DNA of 64,000 nucleotides from Methylocystis sp. ATCC 49242 (GCF_000188155.2 NZ_KE124774.1:1370356-1434355); one strand, 5' to 3'. Shown: positions 19,125 through 28,485, numbered from the stretch's first letter. Notes: generated by a model not told the origin, from the sequence alone. Program-made: numbers and translations.

Positions 19125-20764
19125 ACCTTCGCGCTCTTGTCGCTTACGCGGCGCCATATCGCGTCTCTCTGCTCTTCGCGAGCGGCGTTACGCTTGCCGA
19201 AACGGGCGCGGCGCTTGTCGTGCCCTGGCTTGGCGGCCGATTTGCGGGGGACATGCTGTCGCAAGGGCAGGGGCCTGTCGGTTCGACGCTGCTGGCGCTC
19301 CTCGCCGCATTGGCGGCTCAAGCGCTGTTGAAGTTTCTCAACGGATATTTGGTCGCCAGCGTCTCCGAACGCATATTGGCCGACCTACGCGTCCGCATCT
19401 ACGATCATTTGCAGTCGCTGCCGCTCTCCTTTTATCATCAGCGGCCGAGGGGAGACATTCTTGCGCTCATAACACGTGAAATTTCGCAACTCAGCGAATT
19501 CATTACCGGCACCTTCATCGCTGCGGCGCCGACTCTGCTGACGATCTTTGGTGCAATCCTGCAAATGTTTTCGATCGATGTCTTGCTCGCGGGGCTTGTC
19601 GCGGGCCTGACGCCGATCTTCATCCTGCTTTTGAAGATCGTCGGTCGTAAACTGCGGCCGCTTTCGGGCGAACTCCAGGAAGCGGAGGCGACCTCTGTCG
19701 CCATCGCCGAGGAAAATCTCGGCATGCTACCAATCATAAAGATGTATACGCGGGAGAAGCAAGAAGGGCAACGTTACCGCAGACAGATATACAATGTCGT
19801 CCGTCTAAGCACGCTTCAGCAGCGAATCTATGCTGCGCTCGATCCGGCGGTGCAGCTTATCGCCGCGAGCGCAGTCGTGCTTTTGCTCTGGGTCGCCACG
19901 GGTCAAATGGCGCAAGGTTCCCTGACGCCTGCCGGATTGGTCAGTTTCATTCTCTACTCTGCGATGCTGTCGCGTCCGATCGGCGCGATAGCTGGCCTGT
20001 ATGGCCGGACGCAGATGGCGCGAGGGACTCTGGAGCGCCTGCATCGCGTGCTTGCCGAGCGGCCAGAGCCGATCGCTCTAACAGGCCTCACCCTGCAGCG
20101 CGTTCGCGGCGAAATTGAATTTCGCGGCGTGAGTTTTCATTATCCGGGCCGACCGCCCGTTCTGAAAAGCCTCGATTTTCATATCAGGGCGGGCGAAACC
20201 ATTGCGATCACCGGTCACAACGGCGCCGGCAAGAGCACGCTAATGCACCTCTTGATGCGGCTCTATGAGCTCGACGCTGGCCGCATTTTCATCGACGGCG
20301 TCGATATTGCAAACGTCGACCTGCATAGTCTGCGCAGTCAGATCGGCGTCGTTCCGCAACGCGTGCTTTTGTTCAATTCGAGCGTGCGCGCCAATATCGG
20401 ATTCGGCGATCCCCGGGCGGAGCAGGCCGCGATTGAACGTGCTGCGCGCTCGGCCCAGGCGCATGATTTCATAAGCCGACTGCCGGCCGGTTATGACACC
20501 GTCATCGGCGATGACGGCGTCAGATTGTCAGGTGGGCAGCGCCAACGCATTGCTCTTGCGCGCGCCTTGATAAAGAATCCGCCGATCCTCGCGCTCGATG
20601 AAGCGACGGCCATGTTCGACCCGCAAGGCGAGGCTTCGTTGATAGGGGAATTGCGCGATGGTCTGGCGGGTCGCACGGTCATTCTCATCACGCACCGCCC
20701 GGCAAGTCTGGCGCTGGCGGATCGCGTGGTGAAGCTCGAAGGCGGCGTGATTTCGACAATGTGA
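19097..20764 (+). CDS. ABC exporter, lasso-peptide D-type
   Basis: Starting at the ATG at 19097 (G-rich site just upstream) gives 555 residues. A six-helix ABC exporter domain (about 15-310) is followed by an ATPase domain with Walker A GHNGAGKST, Q-loop VVPQRVLL, signature LSGGQRQRIALARAL, Walker B ILALDEATAMFD and H-loop THRP. The first gene-length ATG (19022) lies inside the previous gene and would add an unrelated N-terminus. Such half-transporters dimerise in the inner membrane. Beside a lasso cyclase it is expected to export, and give immunity to, the lasso peptide. The cyclase follows 43 nt downstream. Confidence 0.85.
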   Translation: MAQPPSTKLNLRALVAYAAPYRVSLLFASGVTLAETGAALVVPWLGGRFAGDMLSQGQGPVGSTLLALLAALAAQALLKFLNGYLVASVSERILADLRVRIYDHLQSLPLSFYHQRPRGDILALITREISQLSEFITGTFIAAAPTLLTIFGAILQMFSIDVLLAGLVAGLTPIFILLLKIVGRKLRPLSGELQEAEATSVAIAEENLGMLPIIKMYTREKQEGQRYRRQIYNVVRLSTLQQRIYAALDPAVQLIAASAVVLLLWVATGQMAQGSLTPAGLVSFILYSAMLSRPIGAIAGLYGRTQMARGTLERLHRVLAERPEPIALTGLTLQRVRGEIEFRGVSFHYPGRPPVLKSLDFHIRAGETIAITGHNGAGKSTLMHLLMRLYELDAGRIFIDGVDIANVDLHSLRSQIGVVPQRVLLFNSSVRANIGFGDPRAEQAAIERAARSAQAHDFISRLPAGYDTVIGDDGVRLSGGQRQRIALARALIKNPPILALDEATAMFDPQGEASLIGELRDGLAGRTVILITHRPASLALADRVVKLEGGVISTM

Positions 20765-20807
20765 GCGGCGCGGTTCGGTCGATTTCAAGGCAAGACGCCA
20801 GGGAAGC

Positions 20808-22712
20808 ATGAGCGGAATCGCCGGGATAGTGAGATTTGACGGCGCTCCGGTCGAGCGGGGGCTGATCGAAAAAATGACGGCCGCAATGGCTTATCGCGGC
20901 CCCGATGGCGTCAATCATTTCGTGCGCGGATCGATCGCGCTCGGCCACTGCATGTTGCGCACGACGCCTCAGTCACTGCACGAAAATCAACCGCTCTCCA
21001 GCGATGATGAAGCGGTGACGCTGGTCATGGACGGTCGGGTCGACAACTGGGAGGATTTGCAGCGCGAAGTTGTGATGCGCGGCGCAAGGTTGCGCGGAAA
21101 ATCTGACGCCGAGCTCGTGCTGCGCGCCTATGAGTTTTGGGGCCCAGACTGTCTTGGCCGGATCGACGGCGACTTCGCCCTTGCGATCTGGGATGAGCGG
21201 CGCCGGGAGATTTTTTGCGCCCGCGACCGCATCGGCGTCAAGCCGTTCCATTATCATTGGGACGGGAAGACGTTCGTCTTCGCCTCCGATCTTCACGCAA
21301 TTCTTGCCTTGCCATGGGTTCCCCGAACGCCCAACGAAGGGATGCTTGCGGAGGTGATGGCGGACGAATGGTATACGAGAGACGAAACATTATGGCTCGG
21401 GGTGATGCGTTTGACCGCGGCGCATTGCATGAGCGTTGGCGGCTCCGCTCCGCTGCCGCGGCAGTATTGGGCTCCCGATCCATGGGCGACGCTTCCCTGC
21501 AGCAGTGACGACGACTATTTCGCCTATTACCGCGATCTGCTGACGGAGAGCGTCAGACGGCGCAGTCGCTCGCATCGAGAGCTTGCTTGCGAAGTGAGCG
21601 GCGGTCTCGACTCGTCAGCGCTCTTTTGCCTAGCCGATTCGCTCGAAAGGCAGGGAAGACTGCTTGCGCCGGGCCTCGAGGGATACACGGTCGATTTCTC
21701 GGACGACGCCGCCGCAAACGAACTGTCTTACGCACGAGCTGCAGGCGCGCATGTCGGAAGAACGATACATGAAGTATCACCGACATTTCACGATATCGAC
21801 TGGTTTGCCGAGCGGGCCGCAGCTTTTCTCGATATGCCTGGCGCGCCGAATGGCGCCGCGCTGATGGGGCTCCATGAGCATGCTGCGTCGCGAGGCGCCC
21901 GGGTGATCCTGTCTGGCGCCGGCGGCGATCATTTCCTGAGTGGATCGCGAGTCTACTATTTTGAAGAATTTGAACAACGCAATTGGCGTAATCTGATCAA
22001 TTGCTTCATAGCCGATGTTCATGCGGCGGGCGGCGTCCGCGCCATATCGTGGTTGATCAGCAATGGGATGGCGCCATTGCTGCCACAAAGGGCGAAAGCA
22101 GTGTTACGCACGCTCATCACATCTGTGATGGGACGATCCGAAAAGGCCGCATCCTGGTTGACGCCTCGCATGCGTGCGAAGCTCGACGAGCGCCGCATGC
22201 GCGCCTGGAATATTCCCGAAGAAAGCTTGCGCCGAAAGAGTCAGCGATCGATTTTGGAAGCATTATACTATCCTCCTGACAACTGGGGTCGCGTTCAAAG
22301 TGAACGTCTCGACGCGAGTGTCGGGATCGAAACCAGAGCCCCTTTCTACGCGCATGAATTGGTGCAATTCGCTCTTTCGACGCCAGAGCGATTGCGGCTA
22401 CGCGGGAATCGAGACAAATTCATTCACACCGAGTCCCTGCGCGGCATCCTTCCGCCAACGCTGACCGCCAGAACGACCAAGGCCGATTTCGGCGACATCT
22501 TCCATCGTTTCCTTCTTTCGCACCGGGGACTTGTCTCCAAGATGGTCCCGAGCGCGCGACCGGAATGGCTGGATTCGAAGGCGATGGAGGAACTCCTGCC
22601 GAGTGATGCGCCGCATCCGGGGCGGATCCCGGAAAGCTGGGCTTTGTGGAGGGTTTTATGTATACATATGGGCATGTCGCGATTCGATTTGCGTTCGGAT
22701 GAGGCGATATAG
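20808..22712 (+). CDS. lasso cyclase, asparagine-synthetase-like (C protein)
   Basis: This 634-residue protein has an N-terminal class II GATase-like fold (about 1-210: YRGPDGVNH, DGDFALAIWDERRREIFCARDRIGVKPF) and a C-terminal asparagine-synthetase ATP-binding domain with the PP-loop SGGLDSS at about residue 263 and SGAGGDHFLSG. Residue 2 is Ser (MSGIAG) where glutamine-hydrolysing AsnB has the catalytic Cys (MCGI), so glutaminase activity is not expected. This is the usual state in lasso cyclases, which adenylate a core Asp/Glu side chain and join it to the core N-terminus. Context supports this: an exporter and NTase gene upstream, and a leader-like peptide gene 87 nt downstream. Confidence 0.85.
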   Translation: MSGIAGIVRFDGAPVERGLIEKMTAAMAYRGPDGVNHFVRGSIALGHCMLRTTPQSLHENQPLSSDDEAVTLVMDGRVDNWEDLQREVVMRGARLRGKSDAELVLRAYEFWGPDCLGRIDGDFALAIWDERRREIFCARDRIGVKPFHYHWDGKTFVFASDLHAILALPWVPRTPNEGMLAEVMADEWYTRDETLWLGVMRLTAAHCMSVGGSAPLPRQYWAPDPWATLPCSSDDDYFAYYRDLLTESVRRRSRSHRELACEVSGGLDSSALFCLADSLERQGRLLAPGLEGYTVDFSDDAAANELSYARAAGAHVGRTIHEVSPTFHDIDWFAERAAAFLDMPGAPNGAALMGLHEHAASRGARVILSGAGGDHFLSGSRVYYFEEFEQRNWRNLINCFIADVHAAGGVRAISWLISNGMAPLLPQRAKAVLRTLITSVMGRSEKAASWLTPRMRAKLDERRMRAWNIPEESLRRKSQRSILEALYYPPDNWGRVQSERLDASVGIETRAPFYAHELVQFALSTPERLRLRGNRDKFIHTESLRGILPPTLTARTTKADFGDIFHRFLLSHRGLVSKMVPSARPEWLDSKAMEELLPSDAPHPGRIPESWALWRVLCIHMGMSRFDLRSDEAI

Positions 22713-22799
22713 CTGCGTCCTTGAGCACTTATGCTTGAAGGCGGGCAAATGGGGCAGTCTTGACCCGGTTTTACTCCGTCAAAACAAAAGGCGCCGTCG

Positions 22800-22970
22800 G
22801 TGACGTCAGATCGACCACCCCTTGGTCCCGGCAAAATCATCGCCGAAGAAACGAACGCGGCGGTTTGCGGAGCCGGGAAGAAGAAGGCGTATTCGGCGCC
22901 AATCCTGCGGGTCTATGGCTCAGTGATTGAATTCACCAAAGGTTCTAGAGGGTGTTATGTACTTTGGTGA
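22800..22970 (+). pseudogene. lasso-peptide precursor gene, core interrupted by IS-A
   Basis: Reading from a GTG at 22800 (AAAAGG 8 nt upstream) gives a 47-residue leader ending KKAYSAPILRVYGSVIEFTK and then Gly-Ser. Relative to Gly48 as core residue 1, Tyr31, Pro34, Leu36, Gly40 and Thr46 fall at -17, -14, -12, -8 and -2. This is the spacing recognised by the lasso RRE (Y-x2-P-x-L) and leader peptidase (Thr -2). The core is cut after two codons: CTAG at 22945-22948 is the IS-A target and the element follows. The frame then runs seven IS-encoded residues (RGCYVLW) to a stop at 22968-22970. That tail has no Asp or Glu at positions 7-9, so no macrolactam ring can form. No ATG exists in this frame. 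The gene is on the same strand as the cyclase. Confidence 0.8.
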
Positions 22971-23811
22971 TTGATTGTCTTAGTAGAATCGGATGTCTCC
23001 GATTCGCAAACCTTATCCGTCTGACGTCAGCGACGAAGAATGGTCGCTGGTTGCGCCTTATCTGACGCTCATGGACGAAGGCGCGCCGCAGCGTCAACAT
23101 TCGCTGCGCGAGCTGTTCAACGGCCTGCGTTACGTGCTGCGCTACGGCATCGCCTGGCGCGCCATGCCCAACGATCTGCCGCCATGGTTCGCCGTGTATC
23201 AGCAATCGCAGCGCTGGCTGTCGGCGGGCGTGTTCGAGGCGCTTGCGCAGGATCTGCGCGCCCAGTTGCGCGTCGCTTCCGGGCGGGCGGCGGAGCCGAC
23301 GGCGGCGATCATCGACAGCCGCACCTTGCGCTCGACCCCTGAGAGCGGCCCACGAGCGGGCTATGACGGCGCGAAGCGAAAGCGCGGCTCGAAGCTGCAC
23401 ATGGCAGTCGACACATTGGGCCATTTGCTGGCGTTGCATGTCACGCCGGCGAATGTCGATGACCGCGCCGAGGTCGGCAAGCTCATCGCAGCCGTGCAGG
23501 ATGTGACAGGCGAAAGCGTCGAACTCGTTTATGTCGATCAGGGCTACACCGGCGAAAAGGCGTCCGAGGCCGCAAAGGCGCAGGGCGCCGAGCTGTGCGT
23601 CGTCAAACTCGCCGAGGCCAAAAAAGGCTTCGTGTTGCTGCCCAAGCGCTGGGTGGTCGAGCGTTCATTCGCCTGGGCGACGCGATGCAGGCGGCTCGTC
23701 AAAGACTACGAGCGCTATGCTCAGACCCTCGCAGGACTCCACGTCGTCGCCTTCGCATGTCTCATGCTCAAGCGCGCAGCAGATTTCATGATCCAAGGTG
23801 CATAACACCCT
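22949..23811 (+). mobile_element. IS-A copy 2 (IS5 family, 863 bp), inserted in the lasso core
   Basis: AGGGTGTTATG (22949) to CATAACACCCT (23811). The left flank is CTAG and the right flank CTAA, followed at once by IS-B, so the right duplication has been altered by the neighbouring insertion or by recombination. Confidence 0.9.
22993..23805 (+). CDS. IS5-family transposase (IS-A copy 2)
   Basis: Intact 270-residue protein, identical to the copy at 4872-5684 as far as compared by eye. It has the same DDE motifs (IIDSRTLRS, VYVDQGYTGE, RWVVERSFAW). Confidence 0.92.
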   Translation: MSPIRKPYPSDVSDEEWSLVAPYLTLMDEGAPQRQHSLRELFNGLRYVLRYGIAWRAMPNDLPPWFAVYQQSQRWLSAGVFEALAQDLRAQLRVASGRAAEPTAAIIDSRTLRSTPESGPRAGYDGAKRKRGSKLHMAVDTLGHLLALHVTPANVDDRAEVGKLIAAVQDVTGESVELVYVDQGYTGEKASEAAKAQGAELCVVKLAEAKKGFVLLPKRWVVERSFAWATRCRRLVKDYERYAQTLAGLHVVAFACLMLKRAADFMIQGA

Positions 23812-23815
23812 CTAA

Positions 23816-24750
23816 GAGTCCGTCCCAGAAGTTAGTCAACAATTGCAGAGCTTTCGTAGCATGAGCCGAATCGACGCGAAACGCAGGAACACGAGCGCTG
23901 TGATATTGAGGTTTTCCCAATCCTTGGCCAGTCTTCTACAGCGGTTTAGCCAGGCGATTGATCTTTCGACGATCCAGCGCATGGGCAATTTCACGAAGCC
24001 CTTCGCCTGATCGGATCGTTTTATAATCTCGATTTTGAGACACGGTAGGATTTTGCCCGTTGCGTCGGCGAAGATCGGTCCCTGATAGGCGCTGTCAGCC
24101 AACAGCTTTTCAAGAAAGGGAAACCGCCCATGCAACGTCGAAAGCAGCAAGACGCCGCCGTCTCGGTCCTGAATGTCGGCGCCGTGAACGACGGCGCCCA
24201 TCAACAAACCTTGCGTATCGACGAGTACGTGGCGTTTCTTGCCTTTGATCTTTTTGCCGGCGTCATAGCCATGCGGATCAATGCGCGCCCCCCTTTTTCC
24301 GCGCTCTTCACGCTCTGACTATCGATGATCGCCGCGGTGGGGCTCGCCTCTCGTTCCGCTCGTTCGCGACACATGACGTAGAGCGCGTCGTGCATGCGAT
24401 CCAGAACGCCGCACCAGGCCCAATCGCAAAAATAACGATACACTGTGCTCTTCGGGGGAAAATCCTTGGGAATGTACCGCCATTGGCATCCCGTGCTCAG
24501 CACATACATGATGGCGTTGAACACCGCCCGCATGTCCACTTCACGCTTGCGCCCGCCACGCTTGGCCGGAGGAATAAGCGGCGCCACATGCCCCCACTCC
24601 TCGTCCGTCACATCACTCGGATAACGTAACCTGTCGCGATTGTATTTCGCCCGGTTTGCCTTCGTCCACATCGACGGCCTCCTACGAATCAGACCGCCTC
24701 CCATCCATCACAACAGATTCATTCGATTCAACATCTTTCAGGACGGACAC
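23816..24750 (-). mobile_element. IS-B copy 3 (935 bp)
   Basis: GAGTCCGTCC (23816) to GGACGGACAC (24750), flanked by TAA on both sides (23813-23815 and 24751-24753). It lies directly against IS-A copy 2. Its right end supplies the last base of the stop codon of the glycosyltransferase at 24750-25916. Confidence 0.92.
23836..24671 (-). CDS. IS5-family transposase, -1 frameshift (IS-B copy 3)
   Basis: Frame 1 runs from 24671 to 24201 and frame 2 ends at 23836. Same AGGAGG site and A5G6 shift as the other copies. Confidence 0.85.
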
Positions 24751-25916
24751 TAAGGCACTTTGCGGCGCGCTATTTTTCGCAGAATGAAGCCCTCGATTAG
24801 ATTCGGTTTCAAAACGCTTTGCCCGGCTGCGTACTCGGCAGCATCTATCATCCCCTTCACGAAAGCATCGAGCCCCCAAGTAGATATTATCGTCCTAGAG
24901 CCTTCTCCTAGCCTCACACGCTCCCCTCGTTCAGTAACTTTCTTCATTCCTTCACATAATGAAGAAACACAACCACGCTGAAAGGTGTAACCGTTAAAGC
25001 CCTCACGAACTAAATCCAAGGCACATCCCGCCCCTGTCGAAACAACGACTGGCAAACTCGCTGCCATCGCTTCGTTTACAACTAAACCCCACTGATCACT
25101 ATCACTGGCGAGAATGAATGCCTCGGCATTCTGATAGATGTGCGATAGCGAATTATAATCCCTATTCCCGAGAAATATAATATCAGACCCCCAAGCGCTC
25201 TCAGAAGCCAATCGCTCCAATTTACATCTTTCAGGACCATTGCCAACAATGACCAGCTTGATTTCTTGGCCAAGATTTGAATTCTTAAAACATGAATAGG
25301 CCTCAATGACGAGATCAACACGCTTTCGTTGGATAAGTCTACTGCACACAAGAAAATATTTATCGACAACGTCTATGTTGCAGGACAAATCGTTACTTTT
25401 CTTGCTAAAATGTTCATTATCGACAACATCGTATCCTTTGAAAATTGCCTTCTCGCAAAAACCTAACGCCACAAGATAGCTTGAATGCTGAGTACCCGCT
25501 ACCAATGCTGAATTAAAATATTTGACAAGACGCGATTTAACGAACTCTTTCGGAATGCTCCTGCGCTCATCTTCCATTCGAGAATCGCTCATCAGCACGG
25601 TCTGTCGACTATTTTCTATACACCACACGAGAGCACAAAGAGCCAAAGGTTCATACCACCCCGGAATAGCCACTACTTGCGGGGAAATGTGGTCCAAGAT
25701 CTGACGAAGCTCCCACTCTGCTTCTCGCGCTCTTGAGCCTAACGCACTTCGTAACAGTGTAAAGGATCTGAATGACGTAGCTACTGTTGGATCCCATGGA
25801 TACTCGCTTGTAGACGCTTCCAATTGTATTGCGAATAAATCCATCTCTCCGGAAAGTGCCGCCAACCGGGCCAAGTGATACGGACCAAAATTCTTGAAAA
25901 TAACGACTGTTCTCAT
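24750..25916 (-). CDS. GT4-type glycosyltransferase, extreme C-terminus cut by IS-B
   Basis: This 388-residue protein has the GT-B fold pattern: N-terminal VVIFKNFGPYHLARLAALSG, the central FLVCSRLIQRKRVDLVIEAY, then VIVGNGPERCKLERL, and the donor-binding region YQNAEAFILASDSDQWGLVVNEAMAASLPVVVS. It probably transfers a sugar to a lipid-linked repeat unit in the cytoplasm. The stop codon is created at the IS-B junction (24750-24752), so a few residues may be missing. Before an IS3 insertion its ATG overlapped the stop of the upstream polymerase gene. The base composition is AT-richer than that of the core EPS genes. Confidence 0.85.
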   Translation of the reverse strand: MRTVVIFKNFGPYHLARLAALSGEMDLFAIQLEASTSEYPWDPTVATSFRSFTLLRSALGSRAREAEWELRQILDHISPQVVAIPGWYEPLALCALVWCIENSRQTVLMSDSRMEDERRSIPKEFVKSRLVKYFNSALVAGTQHSSYLVALGFCEKAIFKGYDVVDNEHFSKKSNDLSCNIDVVDKYFLVCSRLIQRKRVDLVIEAYSCFKNSNLGQEIKLVIVGNGPERCKLERLASESAWGSDIIFLGNRDYNSLSHIYQNAEAFILASDSDQWGLVVNEAMAASLPVVVSTGAGCALDLVREGFNGYTFQRGCVSSLCEGMKKVTERGERVRLGEGSRTIISTWGLDAFVKGMIDAAEYAAGQSVLKPNLIEGFILRKIARRKVP

Positions 25917-26000
25917 GCTATCTGATTTCGCCGTGAGTGACCTGCCCCTGAGAAACTCGACCAGATGCGATTAGAGTCCGGCCATATCGGGACGGACGAG

Positions 26001-26262
26001 ATGAAGAAGAAGCGGTTCACGGAAGAGCAGATCATCGGGATTTTGCGGGAGCACGAGGCGGGCGCGAAGGCGGCGGATCTGGCTCGCAAATATGCTGTGT
26101 CGGAGACGACGCTTTACAACTGGAAGGCCAAATATGGCGGCATGGACGTCTCCGAGGCCAAGCGGTTGAAAGCGCTCGAAGAAGAGAATGCGCGGCTGAA
26201 GAAGCTTCTGGCCGATCAGATGCTGGAAGCCGCGGCGCTGAAGGAGCTTTTGTCAAAAAATG
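26001..26262 (+). CDS. IS3-family OrfA (A6 variant of slip site)
   Basis: [32 protein letters not shown] and coiled coil as in the other copies. The run at the end is A6 instead of A7, so the frame passes through the usual stop and continues in a wrong register to 26639 (antisense-like Arg/Ala-rich sequence). The -1 shift that normally yields OrfAB would no longer join orfB; slippage adding one A would restore it. The end given is the biologically meaningful part. Confidence 0.75.
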
Positions 26263-27186
26263 GTAGGGCCCGCCGCCAAGCGCGCAGCCGTTGTGCATCT
26301 GCGAGCCGCCATGGCTCTGTCGGAGCGTCGGGCCTGCCAGATTGTCGCCGTCGATCGCGCGACCGTCCGCTACATCTCGAAGCGGCCGACCGACAAGCCG
26401 TTACGGGAGCGGCTGCGGGAACTCGCCAACGAGCGCCGGCGCTTCGGCTATCGGCGGCTGTTCGTGCTGCTGCGGCAGGAGGGCGAGACGTCGGGCAAGA
26501 ACCGCATCTACCGGCTCTATCGCGAGGAAGGGCTGACGGTGAGAAAGCGGCGCGCCCGCCGAAGGGCTGTCGGCGCGCGGGCGCCCATTCCTGTCGAGGC
26601 GCGGCCGAATGCGCGTTGGTCTTTGGACTTCGTGCATGACCAGTTCGCCTACGGACGCCGGTTCCGCATCCTGAACATCGTCGACGACGTGACGCGTGAA
26701 TGCCTCGCGGCGATCCCCGACACATCCATCTCGGGCCAACGCGTGGCGCGGGAACTGTCGGCGCTGATCGCATGGCGCGGCAGGCCCGGCATGATCGTTT
26801 CGGACAACGGCACGGAGTTCACCTCGAACGCCGTGCTGTCGTGGTCGAGCGAGAACAGGATCGAGTGGCGCTATATCGCGCCGGGCAAGCCGATGCAGAA
26901 CGGCTTCTGCGAGAGCTTCAACGGGCGCATGCGCGACGAACTGCTGAACGAGACGCTGTTCTTCGGGCTCGACCATGCCCGGGAGAAGATCAGCGCCTGG
27001 GCCCAGGACTACAATCACCGCCGCCCGCATTCGGCCCTCGGCTATGCGACGCCCGCCGCCTTCGCGGCCAATCTCACCGCAACAGGCGATCGGCTGCGCA
27101 ACCCGGACCAACTCCGCCGATCGCCTGTTGCTCCATTCGCGCCCTCGGGCGTATCAACCGGAAGGACTCAACCCGCCGCTGGATGA
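26260..27186 (+). CDS. IS3-family transposase OrfB, intact
   Basis: The 308-residue OrfB has HTH_21 and an rve core ([62 protein letters not shown]). It is the intact reference for the frameshifted copy at 9142-10069. Confidence 0.9.
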   Translation: MVGPAAKRAAVVHLRAAMALSERRACQIVAVDRATVRYISKRPTDKPLRERLRELANERRRFGYRRLFVLLRQEGETSGKNRIYRLYREEGLTVRKRRARRRAVGARAPIPVEARPNARWSLDFVHDQFAYGRRFRILNIVDDVTRECLAAIPDTSISGQRVARELSALIAWRGRPGMIVSDNGTEFTSNAVLSWSSENRIEWRYIAPGKPMQNGFCESFNGRMRDELLNETLFFGLDHAREKISAWAQDYNHRRPHSALGYATPAAFAANLTATGDRLRNPDQLRRSPVAPFAPSGVSTGRTQPAAG

Positions 27187-27201
27187 AAGTTCAGGGGCAG
27201 G

Positions 27202-28485
27202 TCATGAGGATACCATACGTGAAATCAGCAACGTAGGTATCCCAAAAAGAATTATTCGGTAGGTAAATGCCTCCAAGGACTGGAGCACGAGATATACCGA
27301 CATCGAGGCCATTAATAGGTAAACAGCGTTTGAGAACATCGACTCCCGCCGAGCAGCTATCCAGGCGCTCGCAAAGAAGTAACCAATAGAGAATGCAAAA
27401 ACTGGCGCAGCAAGGCCAAACTCCAAGCAAACCTCAGCTACAAAGCCGGGAGCTGCGCCCACTGCAGGCATCCACCCGGTCATCCTACCAACCAACCCGA
27501 TCGGCACCCCATTATTCACGTGAAAATCAACACCTATCAGGTTTAGGTACGACGCAACTTCCTCATACTTGGTTGGCCACCATGCCGAAGGGATCACACG
27601 AGCCAAAATATGCCCAAACAATCTTCGGCCCATGAAAGGATCGCCTCCACCGAGTAAGTACCTCATTATACTATTTCCATAAACGTATTCAGAACCATAA
27701 AGGTCCTTGATTGCTTCAAATGCACCCCTCGAAAACTCTGCCTTTGATCCAACGTAAATTGCATCACGATTGGACACGAGAAACAATGCGACATATCCAA
27801 CCAATATTACGGAAACGGCAGCCAATACAATCGGGATTTTCTTCCTCAGAATTCCGACATATCCGCCGATGAGCAACATGAAAACTAAAATTAAAGGGCC
27901 CCGCCTAGCACCAAGGATCGCTTGGAGCAACATTGGTGAGATAATGACACCGAGCAGGGCCCAATGCCGCCAGAACATACCCTCCTTTTTTCTCGCAATA
28001 AACAAAAGCGGTACAGCAACAACTGACATGTTACGCGCTTCACTGATGTATCCATCAGCAATATACACAGCTCCGTAAGCACGCCCGTAAACCTCAGATA
28101 TGCCGCCAAACGAAAATAAATAGAAAAATGAAAGACCAGCACCCGTAAGGCCAACTAAACCGGCCAACACTGTAAGATGCGAAGCATTATAACCTAGCGA
28201 AGATGACATCTCCCGCCGTCGGGAGCCCACATAGATACCAGAAATTAAGCTCACAAATATCAATAATACAATGAACTCATATGTTATTACGTTATCTTCT
28301 GAGCCGTTGAATAAAACAAATTTATCGCTATCATTAGCTATCAAAACAAGTGGTTGGAGAACATAAACAAATGAGAATAAAGCGGAAAAAATAATCGCGG
28401 GATGTAAAGTGTCATAACTGTATCTAAAGGCGATTGACGCAGTTATGAAGCACACGAATCCGAAAAATATTATTGACTCGATCAT
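27202..28485 (-). CDS. Wzy-like oligosaccharide repeat-unit polymerase, last residues replaced by IS3 junction
   Basis: 427 residues with about ten to twelve hydrophobic segments and a long hydrophilic loop (about 225-330), the layout of O-antigen/EPS polymerases. Motif-like parts include GARRGPLILVFMLLIGGY, YGNSIMRYLLGGGDPFMGRR and AAPGFVAEVCLEFGLAAPVFA. It would join lipid-linked repeat units at the periplasmic face. Its stop codon (TGA, 27204-27202) lies in the IS3 end. Without the insertion the frame would add six residues (RRNQIA) and end in an ATGA overlap with the glycosyltransferase. Its start overlaps the stop of a preceding glycosyltransferase by one base. The sequence is AT-rich. 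Confidence 0.8.
   Translation of the reverse strand: MIESIIFFGFVCFITASIAFRYSYDTLHPAIIFSALFSFVYVLQPLVLIANDSDKFVLFNGSEDNVITYEFIVLLIFVSLISGIYVGSRRREMSSSLGYNASHLTVLAGLVGLTGAGLSFFYLFSFGGISEVYGRAYGAVYIADGYISEARNMSVVAVPLLFIARKKEGMFWRHWALLGVIISPMLLQAILGARRGPLILVFMLLIGGYVGILRKKIPIVLAAVSVILVGYVALFLVSNRDAIYVGSKAEFSRGAFEAIKDLYGSEYVYGNSIMRYLLGGGDPFMGRRLFGHILARVIPSAWWPTKYEEVASYLNLIGVDFHVNNGVPIGLVGRMTGWMPAVGAAPGFVAEVCLEFGLAAPVFAFSIGYFFASAWIAARRESMFSNAVYLLMASMSVYLVLQSLEAFTYRIILFGIPTLLISRMVSS

Larger units (their letters stand above)
25938..27204 (+). mobile_element. IS3-family element (variant 2), inserted between wzy-like gene and glycosyltransferase
   Basis: TGACCTGCCCC (25938) to GGGGCAGGTCA (27204), with a 4-bp target duplication TGAG on each side (25934-25937 and 27205-27208). 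Removing the element and one TGAG restores the end of the polymerase gene with an ATGA overlap to the glycosyltransferase start. Confidence 0.92.

Noticed and set aside
22656-22672. GTATAC palindrome inside the cyclase gene
   Set aside because: It lies within coding sequence far from any start and was not counted with the EPS motif sites.
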